A stretch of DNA of 64,000 bases from Simmondsia chinensis (lineage: Eukaryota > Streptophyta > Magnoliopsida > Caryophyllales > Simmondsiaceae). The notes under the pieces are model-generated. The model saw only the letters and a list, made by a program, of their open reading frames with translations. It was not told where the DNA came from and did not search any database. This document shows positions 1 to 11,617 of the stretch, one piece after another (position 1 is the stretch's first letter; each line of letters opens with the position of its first letter). Position numbers and translations under genes: made by a program. The stretch spans positions 33,520,638 to 33,584,637 of the forward strand of contig JAGTTD010000010.1 of the NCBI GenBank assembly GCA_018398585.1, given 5' to 3'.

Positions 1-460
1 TTGGTGAAGGTATCTTTTAGTCCATAATCATTGGTTTCTATAAGCTAATTTTTTAGTCCTACTGTTGGTGATTTCTTAACCAAATTTTATAAAAGAGTGA
101 CATCTTTAGAACGAAAAAGTGATGCTATACGATTGAAAAGGATGATTTCATACACCGGGTTCTGGAGTAGAACTCGTGGACCAAAAATTTAACTTACCAA
201 ATTTTAGGGTGTTGAAGTGTAATTAAATTATAAGAATTGCATTTCAGGAGAAGGGATAGAAATGTGCTCGAACTCCTAATCACTGGCCATGTGAACAGAA
301 TAGTTAGCACTACAGTGAACCCTGAAATCCAAGAGTGGGGATCTGAACTTTTGAAAAGCACAAAAATTCTAGATCTCGAATGCCCCACTCGGAGGAAAGA
401 GGAAAGAATCATCTTCGTGTAAGTTGGAGAGAGATTGACAATGGTAAAATCTCGTTCGAC

Positions 461-2329
461 TCATAGGCTCATAGCGCTCTGGGGATGCATGAGAGCAGCT
501 AGGGCAGTTTCGATTCTCGTCTTCAATTCATCCTTTTCCTCTTCATTCGCCTGCCATCAATCCACATCCATACATATAGCGTTTAATGTTGAGAAATCAA
601 CTATTTTAAAAGTTCAAGAAATCGTTTTGTTTTCATGACTTGATGTCCTTGTAAAATCGCATCCTAACACTTCAAAGATGTTTAGATAGGGTCAAAGACT
701 AGTAAAAGTTCAAATCAAGGACCGATAATTGAACAAAATAGGGACCGTTTTGATCGGATCCTGAATCAAGTAACTTAGACACGAAAAGTGTCTTCATTTA
801 ACTAGTGTTTGATTCAGGCTAGTTTTATTGCGATGATATTTTGTTGTTACTGTTAGGGCAATAACTGAACCTTTTGAATTCTTCTCATGTTGAAATTACA
901 CTGACATTAATAAAAATTGCTCCGAGAATAACGCTACGTTAGCTACGCACTACTAGACTTTTTATATAACCAGAAAAAGGACAAAAAGAGCTGCAAATCT
1001 AATTGGGGATTTCAGACTTTTTCCCCCACCACAAAAGCTTTTGATTCTGACGTTTATTCCTACGCATGTCTTCCTCATTATTATGTCCCCAAAGCCCAAA
1101 AAAAAAAAAAAAAAAAAAAGAAAAATAATTTAGTGCCTCAAAGGTTCCTGCTAAACTACGTTTTAGGGAGGTGAATTATACGCGCTTTACTCGTATAAGG
1201 TATTACTCTTAAGGAAGATGGGCACGGCAAAACTTGTTACTGTTAGAGCGATGATGTGACTTAAGAGCGATGATGTGACTTACTAATAATAAAAAGTTGT
1301 AAGATTATCTTGAAAACTATAATTTTACTCTGACAATAACATTATCTCATATCTACTACATATAAAGGAGACGCAATACATTTTGGGAAAAAGAACAAAA
1401 ACAATCAGCTATATCGTAGATGATTGAAATGACGATGCGACATTGAAAGAACATCGCTGCTAGAAATAGTATGTTAAAGTCGAAAATATGATGGGGTAGT
1501 TATTGATGAAATTAATATCACTGGTCTTTTTTTTCAAAATATTTATGAATAATTAATAAAGTTAATATTGTTGTTAATTATTTTTAAATATTATGCTCAT
1601 TTATAATATTTGTCCCACCCCTACGAAAGTGGGATTCCCGTTGGACGACAAACCCTCCAAAATGGGGTCAGCGCCACGCTGTTATTGGATTACAAAAAGG
1701 GAACAAATCACTGACAGAAATTATCAGTATAAAATTATTATTATTAGTGTAATTATATAAATTTACATCGAATTATATTTGTGATTTTAACAACTCCTTT
1801 CAAAATTATTGACAGGATATAATTATGTCAATTTAATTTAAAATAACATGATAAAAAATGCTAACAAACTAGGCATGAGCCTCGTGGGATCAGGCTCAAT
1901 TTGACCCATTTACATTAGTATATAATGTTGGTGTAACCTGTTACCCGTAGATATCCGTCCCGTTTGAAGTGGGTATGGGTACAAGTGAGGCAGGTAGTGA
2001 ATACAGGTTGGGAACACGTGGCCATATCCACTCCATTTTGAATTAAATTAACTTTGGAATTTAAAAACATGTACTTAATTTCAATTACCCAAATTATTTG
2101 TCAGTGCTATAACGCGATATAATTAAATTCTCAAAATAATATTAAATAATTAATATGGGCAGGCATAGTTAATCGTACGATACCCATAATTTAGAGGGGG
2201 TAATCGATACCCATTAGAATACCCGCGGATACTGGGGCATACGGGTTTGCACCTTACCCACTTGGCATTCATAGCGGATATGGTTATGAGTTTGGGTGAT
2301 GAATACGAGTATAAAGGAGGAACCGCTGT

Positions 2330-2360
<31 letters not shown>

Positions 2361-5300
2361 CCGGTAAAGAAAAGAATAAAGGCAAAAAAAGAGAAAAAGA
2401 GGAGAGAGAGAAACCTGAATGAAGAGAGTGTTGAAAAGTAAGCCAGAGAAAGCAGAGAGAGAAGCAGTGATAATGTTGAGCTTCAAAGATTCAAACACTT
2501 CACATAGCTTCACCATTGTGTCTCTTCTTTTATTACATGTCATGCTCACCACCACTGTCCTCTCCCCCATATATGATACCCTCATCTGTCCGTATTCATC
2601 AATTCAAAACCCCGTTACTCTCAATCAACTAACTTTCTCAAAAGTTTAAGCTGATAGATGAATTCTGTTAATATTCAAATTTGAGGACTGTGGGGCACGA
2701 AAATGCAACGAGCAGGATTCGAACCATGCCCCCGTGCGTGTTTTGCAAGCTTCCCCGCTATCTGAGCTAACATCCCCTTTATGTGACTATTGCGTTAACA
2801 TTATATTTAAATACGAAAAATAAAAGCACTAAAATAGCACGGATGGGGGATTCAAACCCCACTCCCACGTGTGTTGGGCTCCCCCATCCCCCATCTGAGC
2901 TACCATTCCCTTAATGATTTATTAGGGTAAATAAAATATTTAAAACTACAAATTTTCCAAGCTTTTTCTAATTTTTCTTTTTTTTGTTCTTCCTCTCATG
3001 TCCCTCTCGTGGCTCACACTCTCGTGGTGCGTAGCAGCGTTCCTTCTATAGAATTAGGTGAACTTTTTTCAGAATTCAACAACCTTTGGCAAAAATTTTA
3101 TATAACACATGATTATAACAATATATATATATATATGTCATATTAGTATTTTTTGATAAAAATTCTTAAATTCTATTTAAAATATGAAATTTCCACGAGG
3201 AAAAATGGGAAACTTGTTCTAGAAAAATACAAAATGCAAACATAAAAATTATTTAAAAATAGTTTTAAAAGAACATTTTTGTCACGTCACCATATCATAA
3301 AAACAATCATTGCAAGCTCCAACAAATAACTAATATTTATGACTTCACCAAACCAATTAAAAATTCAACTAGTACCCTCCATGAACGTCAAGTTCGTGAG
3401 ATTAATTATAATAAAAATTATTATTTTAGTATTGATACGTACTTTTTATATTATTTTTAATTATATAATATAATTAAATATATTTTAGTAATTTAAAATC
3501 AGCAATTGCTGACAGGCACCTGTAGTTACTGCATACACATAAATAAGAATAATATAATACATGAATGCATTCAGTTTAAATATGCAAAGTATATTTTATA
3601 TGAGGTTGTCAGTGACTGTCCTAAGTTTGAATACTCTGACATTCAGACTAAATTATCTATTAAAAATTACTAAATTGTTGAAAAGATAAATTATTAAATC
3701 AGTCTTTATAATTAAATAAGTTGTTGATACATGTAGATAAGGTGGTGTTTTTTTTCTTTTTTCTAATTTCTTAATTTAAGTGACAATTAAAAATAAAAAA
3801 TAAAACGTTTTCAAATTTTTTTTTTTAACAAAAATGTTGTATGTCTCGAGAAAAAAAGTTACGAGAAACAAGTGTTTAGGAACTAGCTTGTCATTAACGA
3901 TAAACAATGCCCTAGTTGTGGCATTTTCGTGCGCCCTCATCTCGTATCGCGTAGCATTACTCTTAGGGGTAGAGGTATTAGCAGGGCCGCAGTTATATTG
4001 TCACGACAATCTAGAGGAATTCTGTAGCTATTATTTACTACAAGTTATATCATTATTTTAACGATAAAACGTGTTGTCCAAGCAGTAAAAACTCGCTTTC
4101 TAATACTAAAACACTACAAATAAAAAACGATACCAAACAGATCAAAGAGAAGGAAACTCACTTCAAAATCTTCAATGGGTGTTGATGATCTCCAAAACCC
4201 ATAATCAAAATATTGCTGATATGGATGATTATATACAACATGATCCATCCTCTGGTTTCGGGCATGGAAATCCGAACCCGAACCCGACAAGCTCATCCTG
4301 GGTCGCCCACATTCAAGCTCAGAAATCTCAGCTTGAATTCTCCTTTGTTGCTCCTGCAAGTCTTGTATATAGTCAATGGCGTCCTTGATTATTGACGCCT
4401 TGTCCATCTACACGCCCCACCAAATTTCACATCAAATTAGCACAAATTAATTCAACCCAATAACTTAAATTTCATTTGGGTCAATTTTCTTTTCCCATTT
4501 TCCGAACGGGAGAAGGATAATTATCGTAGAGACCCCTTGAACTATTACTCAAAATCAAAGGGAACCTTTAACTCTTAGTTTCATCGAACACGTTTTGAAC
4601 TGTTGTTTTGTATAATTAGACGCTTCAATGTAATTCCGTCCACATTTAAGTCTAGTAAGGATCTCACGTTGGAGTTTCGAGAGAAAAGAAATCAAACGTA
4701 TAAGTCTAATGGACTATTTGTTAAAGAATAAAACTAGTCTTGTGTCTTCACCCATCAGCTTAAGCTTCTGGAACAGATGGCTCATTGACATAGGATCAGA
4801 GCTTTGTTGACCAAAAGGTCACGAGTTCGAATCTAAGCCCCCGCTTTCGATATTAAAAAAAATTTAAGCACAAAGTATATGGTAGGCTTGTAAGATCCAT
4901 GCTTCAAGCCCAATGGGCATTCGCATGAGGAAGCATGTTAAAGTATAAAACTATTATTGGGTCTTCACTCATCAGCTTAAGCTTTTAGGACAGATGGTTC
5001 CTTGACAATACTCCACCTAATGCCAATTTGTTTTTTGAGTTAAAACCTACTTGAATTTATACGGACCTCACATATGCATCTTTTATGTGTTGTCTAGTTG
5101 ACAAAAATCGATAGTTTGAGTGTGTTTGACAACGATTCACATTGATTTTAAGCAATAGTTTTAAGGGTACTCCCGACATTATTTACCCAACAAAATCTAG
5201 AAAGCACCTTGCTAATGTTGGGAACAACAGCTCTAAGTGCATAGAGACGATCATTGAGCTTTTTTCTGCGATTTTTCTCAGAAAGTATGTTCTTGGATGC

Positions 5301-7186
5301 CCCCGTCAATCCGGCTCCGTCCGGCGAGCTTGAATCGTAGTACACTGATGATATTGCTTCATTCGCCCCCCAACTGCACCAACAATTTGTCAAGGAATGG
5401 AACTAATTATCGATGAAGATTCATTAATAGTTTTATATTATGTGACGATGTAAAACCATTTCCGGGTCTTCATCTCGTTAGCTTAATCCTTTAAGATAGT
5501 GGGTTCTTTAACATTGTATAAGAGTCTTATTGGTCAAAAGGTCATAAGTTCGAATCACAATAGTCCCCATTTTCAATATTATCATAATTTAAGAATAAGA
5601 TATGAGATGCACCTATGCAATATCTATGCTTCAAACTGAATGAGCATTTGCGTGAGAGGATATCAAAGTATAAACTATTGTCGAGCCTTTATCCATCCGC
5701 TTAAAACTCTAATATGCTGCTCACACAAATGTCGCTCATTGGGATTGAAGTATGACTTAGCACACAAACTGATTAATTTGAAAACGAGTTATTTACATCG
5801 TTGGTGGTCGCTAATGTTTATAATGTTTGTAAATTTATTCAAATTGGTGGCCTCATCTTTCTTTTTATTCAAAGTAGTCTCTTGTACTTTATTTCGTGAC
5901 AAAATTGATCTCTCATTTTTTTTAAATTTTACCTGATTTTAGTCACTAGATGAGAGATTAATTTAAAAAAAATTAATGGGTTATTTACGCCAAATTATAT
6001 TAATTTAGTTATTATACTTTTAATTATGTCAATTTAGTCCATCTACTGTTTATATTGTGTCAATTTGGTTTACGTTAAGTTGTTGATGAGATTTTTAATG
6101 GTTCGGCCACAAATTTAGTTAAATTGAGTTAATAAATGAATTTGAAGTAAATACTTGCATCTAACACAAAAAATTGTATTATTAACTTAACTTGAATTTG
6201 GTAATTAGACTAAACTGACACACTTTAAATAGTAGAGGGACTAAATTAACATAATTAAAAGTACAAGGACTAAATCGACACAATGAGCAAAGTACAGTGA
6301 TCTTTGATGCAAATAACCAAAATTAAAACATTAAGGATCATTTTGAACAAAATAAAAAATGAGGATCAATTTAAGCAAACTTACAAATATCATAAACAAC
6401 TTTAAATAAAAAAAAAAACGAACAACCAATTAGAACAAATTTGAAAACATAAAGGTACCAACATCCTAATTAACACAACTCATCAATTCATGTCAAAGAA
6501 CCAATTGTTCGAAAAACTTAAGCTAATAGACGAGAGCCATTTTCCAAAATAGCATAAAAACAAAAAATATTTCCTAAACTAGCTTTTTTTTAAAAAATAT
6601 TTTCCCAAATGGCATCAATATCATCATTTTTTATTTTTTTTTATTTTTTACTATATTTATATTTTTTAAAATTTATAATATTTTATGTATTATAATAAAT
6701 AAATTAAGCTTAATTATTTATTAAATTTTAAATAAAATTATTTGTACAAAAATTTAATCTAAATATTTAATAAATAATTTAATTTATTTGTTGTGATTAA
6801 GAAAGTATTATAAATTAAAAAAATTATATATATATTAAAAATAAAGTAAGAAAGTAAAAAAAAGTAAAACTAAAAAATGAAAAAGTCAAATGATGACATG
6901 GATATCATTTTGGAAAATATTTAAAAAAAAAAAAAAGCTAATTTAGGAAATATTTTTTATTTTTGTACTATTTTGGGTAATGGGTCAATAGACAAAGACT
7001 CAAAAATAGTTTTATACTCTAACAATGGATGAAGATCGAACAATTTGTTGATCTTATATTCAAACAAAACTGAAGCAATTTTCAATCAAATTAAGAGTGA
7101 GATTGTAATCGAGTTTACCTGTAAAGCTCGTCGGAGTGAGGAAACATGTCGGTTTCCCAGCAGAGCTCTTCAACAAGTTTGTCCAT
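461..7186 (-). CDS. bHLH35-like: bHLH transcription factor, bHLH35/bHLH27-like, five exons
   Basis: Nuclear DNA-binding protein expected to bind E-box sites as a dimer. Exons on the minus strand: 7119-7186, 5208-5373, 4162-4407, 2415-2585 and 461-550. All introns are GT-AG, the phases fit, and the sum is 741 nt (246 aa). The basic region (about residues 49-63, with [10 protein letters not shown]) sits in exon 2. Helix 2 ([18 protein letters not shown]) opens exon 3 at residue 79. An ACT-like C-terminal domain starts at residue 161 ([10 protein letters not shown], then [11 protein letters not shown]) and ends in exon 5 with [10 protein letters not shown]. Length and order match Arabidopsis bHLH35 (about 248 aa). 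The usual E-R-x-R-R contact run reads E-K-N-R-R, a conservative change. The start at 7186 is the ATG that splices in frame to the acidic SSSPDG stretch typical of the family. Introns 1, 3 and 4 exceed 1.5 kb and are packed with transposon remnants. The exact orthologue (bHLH35 or bHLH27) is uncertain. Confidence 0.93.
1905..2330. mobile_element. Decayed hAT-like MITE in bHLH intron 4
   Basis: Both ends are rich in GGGTATGGGTA/TACCCATA-type words in inverted orientation around an AT-rich core. This is the style of the better-preserved copy at 56904-57192. Ends are too eroded to define a target-site duplication. Confidence 0.4.
2331..2360. repeat. AT then AG microsatellite beside exon 4 donor
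   Basis: A run of AT dinucleotides followed by AG dinucleotides. On the coding strand it gives a CT-rich stretch about 55 nt inside intron 4, just after the exon 4 donor at 2414. Confidence 0.85.
2703..2911 (-). repeat. Two tandem tRNA-like remnants in bHLH intron 3
   Basis: On the minus strand two segments (about 2703-2780 and 2836-2911) each start like a tRNA 5' half (GGGGATGTTAGCTCAGAT; GGGAATGGTAGCTCAGAT) and hold a B-box-like GGTTCGAATCC or GGTTTGAATCC. The anticodon arms do not fold cleanly and the acceptor stems do not pair well. They read as tRNA-derived SINE heads or tRNA pseudogenes, not working tRNAs. Confidence 0.5.
4719..5007 (+). mobile_element. TRIM-type miniature LTR element (intron 2 of bHLH)
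   Basis: Two direct repeats of exactly 72 bp (4719-4790 and 4936-5007) start TGTTAAAG and end TTGACA. The left one is followed at once by TAGGATCAGAGC, close to the usual initiator-Met primer-binding site TGGTATCAGAGC. The 145-bp middle is noncoding. The layout is LTR, primer-binding site, short spacer, LTR, so it is non-autonomous. No clear 5-bp target duplication was seen. Confidence 0.75.
5441..5730 (+). mobile_element. Diverged TRIM copy in bHLH intron 1
   Basis: Same order as the element at 4719: an LTR-like repeat ending TTCTTTAACA near 5513, a poor primer-binding site, a body with GGTCATAAGTTCGAATC, and a second LTR-like repeat from about 5660. It has more substitutions than the 4719 copy. 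Confidence 0.55.
5978..6318. mobile_element. Mutator-like MITE, 9-bp duplication (bHLH intron 1)
   Basis: Long inverted ends start GGGTTATTTACGC and, on the other strand, GGTTATTTGCATC; both continue into GTGTCAATTTAGTCC-type sequence. Flanks AAAATTAAT (5969-5977) and AAAATTAAA (6319-6327) match at 8 of 9 positions, the size typical of MULE insertions. No coding capacity. Confidence 0.7.
6491..7024 (-). mobile_element. Solo TRIM LTR split by a MITE
   Basis: The minus-strand LTR (starts TGTTAGAGTATAAAAC, ends TTTGACA) is split into 6994-7024 and 6491-6531. The parts add up to 72 bp, the length of the LTRs at 4719-5007. No second LTR or body is present, so it is a solo LTR. Confidence 0.65.
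6532..6984. mobile_element. AT-rich long-TIR MITE nested in the TRIM LTR
   Basis: The ends are inverted copies of each other (GCCATTTTCCAAAATAG on the left, CCATTACCCAAAATAG read from the right) for about 120 bp. Flanks CTAATAGAC (6523-6531) and TCAATAGAC (6985-6993) match at 7 of 9, suggesting a MULE-type insertion. Confidence 0.6.
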
Positions 7187-7310
7187 GGCGGAGCTCTCTA
7201 GAGAGAGAAACTGAGGAGGGAGAGAGGAGAGAGAAAGGGAGGGCAGCTTGATTATGAAGGTTTTGTTGTAAACAGGGTGAAGGGTGTTGGGGTAGGGGGG
7301 CGACCTTTCA

Positions 7311-7319
7311 TTTTTATAG
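7311..7319 (-). promoter_or_regulatory. TATA box of the bHLH gene
   Basis: The minus strand reads CTATAAAAA about 125 nt upstream of the ATG at 7186. This is a sensible place for a core promoter with a short, GA/CT-rich leader (7187-7290). No other upstream element was assigned. Confidence 0.55.
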
Positions 7320-7954
7320 TGGAGGGATATGCTTGGCGTTTTTTGCTTATTATATGATTGTGATTTAACTTCTATTAATTATGCTTATATTATAGGGTTA
7401 TTTATATTTTAGTACTCCGATATTTTTAAAAATAATAAAAAAGGTCCTGACTTTTTTAAATTATTAAAAAGGCCCCGAAGTTTTTGTCGTATTGATAAAA
7501 AGTCCCCTAATTTCGTCACTTAGGTATCTTGAAAATCATTTATGTTTTTGTTAAAATTTGATAGATTTTTGTTATAAAATGATAAAATTGAAAACGATTT
7601 TGACAATTTCATGAATATCTTTTTTCTTTGGTCAAAAAATACAAAAATAACATATGACTGTGACAATATTGAGGTAATTTACATTGACATTTTACGAATA
7701 TTTTATTATAATTTGCTAAATTTTTGATTAAAATATTAACATGAATTATAAATTATTCATAATCATGTATTATATCAACAAGAATTATGATTGCATTCAC
7801 AAATTTATGTTACTTTTAATATTATATTTGATTAAAATGATGTCAATTATATAGCGACTAAATTAATGTAATAAAAAATCTAGGAACTAAATTGATATAT
7901 TAGGTAAAGTATATAAACTAATGATATAAGTTAGGTCACTTAAGTGTTTGGCTG
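7320..7954. other. Upstream region of bHLH gene, no gene seen
   Basis: AT-rich sequence with AAAAAGGTCC/AAAAAGGCCCC phrases that recur at 57.4-58.2 kb, so probably part of a MITE family. Its right end holds a half-terminus of the GTGTCAATTTAG-type MITE (about 7855-7945). Confidence 0.4.
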
Positions 7955-9295
7955 TTCAATAGTACACCTCCTTGCAAAATACCTCGGGATTCCTCTTGGA
8001 GGCATCCCGAATAGAATCAACACGTGGAAGTCAGTCTTAGATAAAATTGAGAGTAGACTTGCAGGGTGGAAAGTGGGTCCTCTATCCAAAGCTTGTAGAG
8101 GCTTACTTTATTAAAGTGGTCCTAAATAGTCTTCCCACTTATTATTTATCGATCTTTAAAATGCCAAAGGAGGTATGCAAAAGGATCGTAAGTCTTCAAA
8201 TTAAGGAAGTTCTTCTGGAGCAGTCATGGAGAAAATGGTCCGTTCCTTATGTTAAATGGGAGGTCATTCAATGACCTAAGAAGCTTGGGGGTCTCGGGAT
8301 TGGTGATTCGCTGTTGAAGAATGCAACACTCTCGTTCAAATGGTGGTCTAGATTCTAAGATGAAGGAGATATGCTCTTGAAAAAGGTCATGGGGTTCATT
8401 CTTGATGTCCATGATCTTGATATCGGCTCAGCCCGCAAAAGCAATGGCGCTGTCAGTCCTCAGGGTGCCACTGAAAATGCTAAGGTTTTGAGCAAACAAG
8501 TAGAGGGCATTATTTTTGTAGGATGGGCAGTGAAATTAGGCGACGAAGATACTAAAGTATGTTTTTGGAAAGATGCTTAGGCGCGTAATTTACCACTCTC
8601 ACACCGTTTCGCAAATTTCTTAATAATTTCACTACTAAATAACCACAATGTTAGTCAGATAAGTATTAGAAAGGTCAGACCTTGAGATGGATTTCAAACT
8701 GGAGGAGAAGATTCTTCCGTAATGATAAAGCTGTTTGGCTTCCAGTGGGGGATGAAAGCTTCTTCAACAAATTTGTCTCAGATAAAGCATGGGCTAATTT
8801 GATACCTTGCACAACTATCGATAACTTAATTTGTGGTGTTTGGCGGGGCCTAGCGCCACCCAAAGTGGAATTGCTAGTTTGATAGAGTTTAGGAATCTTG
8901 ATTGGGAGGGATAAAGAATAATAAGGATGTTGATCATCTCTTTACTAGATGCAAGAAATCGTGGGCATTCTCAGCTAGGTCTGCAAATTGGTGGACCCTT
9001 TGCTTTGTTACGCCAGATACAATCCAAGCCCTTTTTAAAGAGTGGATAGCAACATACATTGGTGCAAAATTTCAAAAACGAGTTTGGATCACTCTTTTCT
9101 TCGTTGTCATTTGGGTGATTTCGAAAAAGAGAAATCAAATGATCTTCAAAGGTGAGCACTGGTCTGAAGACGATGTTCTCTGCAACGTCAAAATGAGACG
9201 GGGTTTTGGGATCACTGGTTGGTGCATGGAATTTCCGTACAATCAAGAAGAGGTCGCACAATTTATCGATTTCGTCAAAAGTTAGTCTTAGAACA
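7955..9295 (+). pseudogene. L1-type LINE ORF2 remnant (RT C-terminus and zf-RVT)
   Basis: Broken reading frames on the plus strand match the C-terminal part of plant L1 reverse transcriptases. These include KYLGIPLGGIPNRINTWK, then LAGWKVGPLSK, then LPTYYLSIFKMPK. A zinc-binding zf-RVT-like region follows, and near 9080-9290 comes WITLFFVVIWVISKKRNQ with IFKGEHW. Frameshifts and stops separate the pieces, and the N-terminal RT and endonuclease are absent, so it is a dead 5'-truncated copy. An A-rich stretch follows at about 9357. Confidence 0.8.
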
Positions 9296-10084
9296 GTCCA
9301 TGGCCTTTTGTCTTTATTTAGCTACTGTTTTTCTTCTCTTTTAGTACTATAATTATTAAAAATAAATAAATAAATAAGTTTATAAATATATATAAATATT
9401 GTAGACATTGGGGTAACGTTAACGTCATTAGTGAAAATAAAAAGGTGTTTAGACTGTGGCTGGGGGTGTAGCATTCAAATTTTAGACTGGGACATTATGA
9501 TTTTTATTTTTTTGGTCAAACACATTTTGATATAGGTATCTCGAAATTTAATTATTTATTATTTAAGTATTTTATAATTTTAATATATATAATAAGATAT
9601 TATGATATTTGAACACTTTATTACTAAGATGTTGTATGGCATTGGTCAAAAAAAAAAAAAAAATTGTATGGTAGAATTTGACAGCGTAGTACATCGTTAC
9701 GATAATATATTTAGGTTATATGAATATTTTTAGCAAAAATTAGCAAATTACGAGAAATATTCACCAAATTTTGATGTAAGATGCATATATATTGTTAAAA
9801 CTGTGTGTCATATTAGCATTTGTTGGCAAAAAATAATCAAATTCTAAGCGGAGATACTTATACATTGTCATAAACATGGTAAACTTTAGCATTTTCCAAA
9901 AAAAATTATTAAAATTTGGAAGGAGAATATAATTGATAAAAATCTTAAAATTTTAGGATACATGAGTAATAAAACTTTTAAACTTTAAGTTGACCCATAT
10001 ATATATATATGTTGAAACGTGTACTAAGCTGATAAATTGCTTTATCACACTTTCTAAAAAAAAATATTTTTCTCTTTTTTTCTT
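9296..10084. other. AT-rich stretch, no gene seen
   Basis: AT-rich intergenic sequence with short A and TA runs (for example 9648-9663 and 10002-10011). No open frame or recognisable repeat end beyond that. Confidence 0.5.
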
Positions 10085-10188
10085 TGTAAAGTTGGGGGTC
10101 GTTCGAAAACAACCTCCCTTTATAGTTACCCCTTAGACCCTACCGCTGCGGAAGTCTTTGTATGGCACTAAATTGCTGTTGTTTTGTA
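10085..10188 (+). mobile_element. 3' module fragment of the RTE/SINE family
   Basis: Reads GTTGGGGGTCGTTCG, AACAACCTCCC and GGCACTAAATTGCTGTTG, the same order as the 3' module described at 21303-21541. Heavily eroded; the upstream part is missing. Confidence 0.5.
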
Positions 10189-10700
10189 TTCAAATGATAA
10201 ATAATCAAACTATTGAAATGTGATGTAGAATTTGTAATGTGTAATTACTAATAAAAATAGACCTCTCTAGTGGTTGGGAGATCGTGAATGTTGGCCATTT
10301 AGGATTGAACTATGTACATCTAGTATTCTTTACTATTTTTATTGTGATTCTTCTATCGTCGTTTGTATCTCCGATCAAATCTTAGTTTAAACGCATTATT
10401 AAGAATCGATCTAAATTCTAACACAAACATCATTAGACGTCACTAATGATTTGTCTCGTAGATTTTGGAGAGTCTAGAACACATATGAAGCGCGTGAGGA
10501 ACTGCCCATAATAATTTAAATAAAAAGGATAAAATATTAAAAATGTATTGAACTATATTCCAAAGAATTTTTTCGGTATTTAACTCTTTAATAGTAAAAG
10601 AAAAACATTGAACACCCATTTGAGAATTAATTTGAAATTTAACGCACATATAGGAATAGATTTGGAATTGTACAATGGAGAGGAATAAATTTAGCATTCT

Positions 10701-10702
<2 letters not shown>

Positions 10703-10738
<36 letters not shown>
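10703..10738. repeat. AT microsatellite
   Basis: An uninterrupted run of 18 AT dinucleotides. Confidence 0.95.
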
Positions 10739-10741
<3 letters not shown>

Positions 10742-10807
10742 ATATATATAATCTATATTTTTTTTGGAAGTTAACTATATTTATGATATATTGTATATAT
10801 TAAATTA

Positions 10808-11617
10808 GATTTATTTATGTAAAATGTTTTTGCACTTCCCCTCAATGTGTCAATTTAATTATTTTATATTTAATTATATAATTTAGTCCTCATACAAATA
10901 AATAACATATTTTTTTTAATTATTTGATTATATTAGATGCACGACGCAATGTATACCCATCCTTTAGCCTAATTACGATCACTTGTGACCAGATCGTTAA
11001 AAAAAATTTCACCACCTTGATGTTAATTTTATAATAGGACCAAATTAATTAGGCTTTTTTTTTGGGGATCAATAGCTAAATTAATTTAGCCTAATTTTAC
11101 TTGTGGTCATAATTAAACATTAATTTAACCTATTTAATTTTGTCCCGTAAAATTATTGTCAAGGTGATGCAATTTTCTTTAACGATCGGGTTACAAGTGA
11201 GTTTAATTAGGCTGGAGGTTTGGTTTGCTTAGGGTCGTACATCAAATGTGATCAAATGACTAAAAAAATTTGTTATTAATATGTACGATGGTTAAGTTGA
11301 TATAATTAAAAGTAAAATGACTAAATTGACAATATTTTCAGTGCTTTAAGGGCTCCCGCCTAAGCAGGGTCTGGGAGGCTAGATGTACGCAGCCTTCCCC
11401 TTTTAGGGTGCAACCCTAAAGAGAGGCTGTTTTCGAGAATCCCTAACCTGGGGGTGCAACACGAGAACTTCCTTGGAGGTCATCCATCTCGGTACTACTC
11501 TCACCCAAGCACGCTTAATTTCGGAGTTCTAATGGGATCCAGTGCTTGCGTGTCTGTACCCTCTTTAAAAGGACTAAATTGACACATTAGGCGAAGAATA
11601 TTTTACGTAAATAATCA
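10808..11617. mobile_element. Long-TIR MITE carrying a SINE insertion
   Basis: The two halves are inverted copies for more than 200 bp. Matching landmarks include TTTATTTATGTAAAATG/ATTATTTACGTAAAATA at the tips and CACTTGTGACCAGATCG/CACTTGTAACCCGATCG near the centre (about 11070). The right arm is split by the SINE at 11332-11566. The tip resembles the Mutator-like MITEs at 5978 and 13548. Confidence 0.65.
11332..11566 (-). mobile_element. SINE with 5S rRNA-derived head
   Basis: On the minus strand the head reads GGATCCCATTAGAACTCCG, then TTAAGCGTGCTTGGGTGAG and GTAGTACCGAGATGGATGAC, which follows plant 5S rRNA through its internal promoter. The 3' module (AAGGCTGCGTACATC, CAGACCCTGCTTAGGCGGGA) comes next. 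The 18-bp flanks 11314-11331 and 11567-11584 match at 17 positions and form the target-site duplication, so both ends are set. No protein is coded; transcription would be by RNA polymerase III. Confidence 0.88.

Noticed and set aside
2703..2911. Working tRNA genes
   Set aside because: Only the start and B-box-like parts match; acceptor stems and anticodon arms do not pair properly.
10808..11617. Hairpin microRNA precursor
   Set aside because: The inverted repeat is more than 200 bp per arm with MITE-like tips and a SINE inside one arm; it is a transposon foldback.
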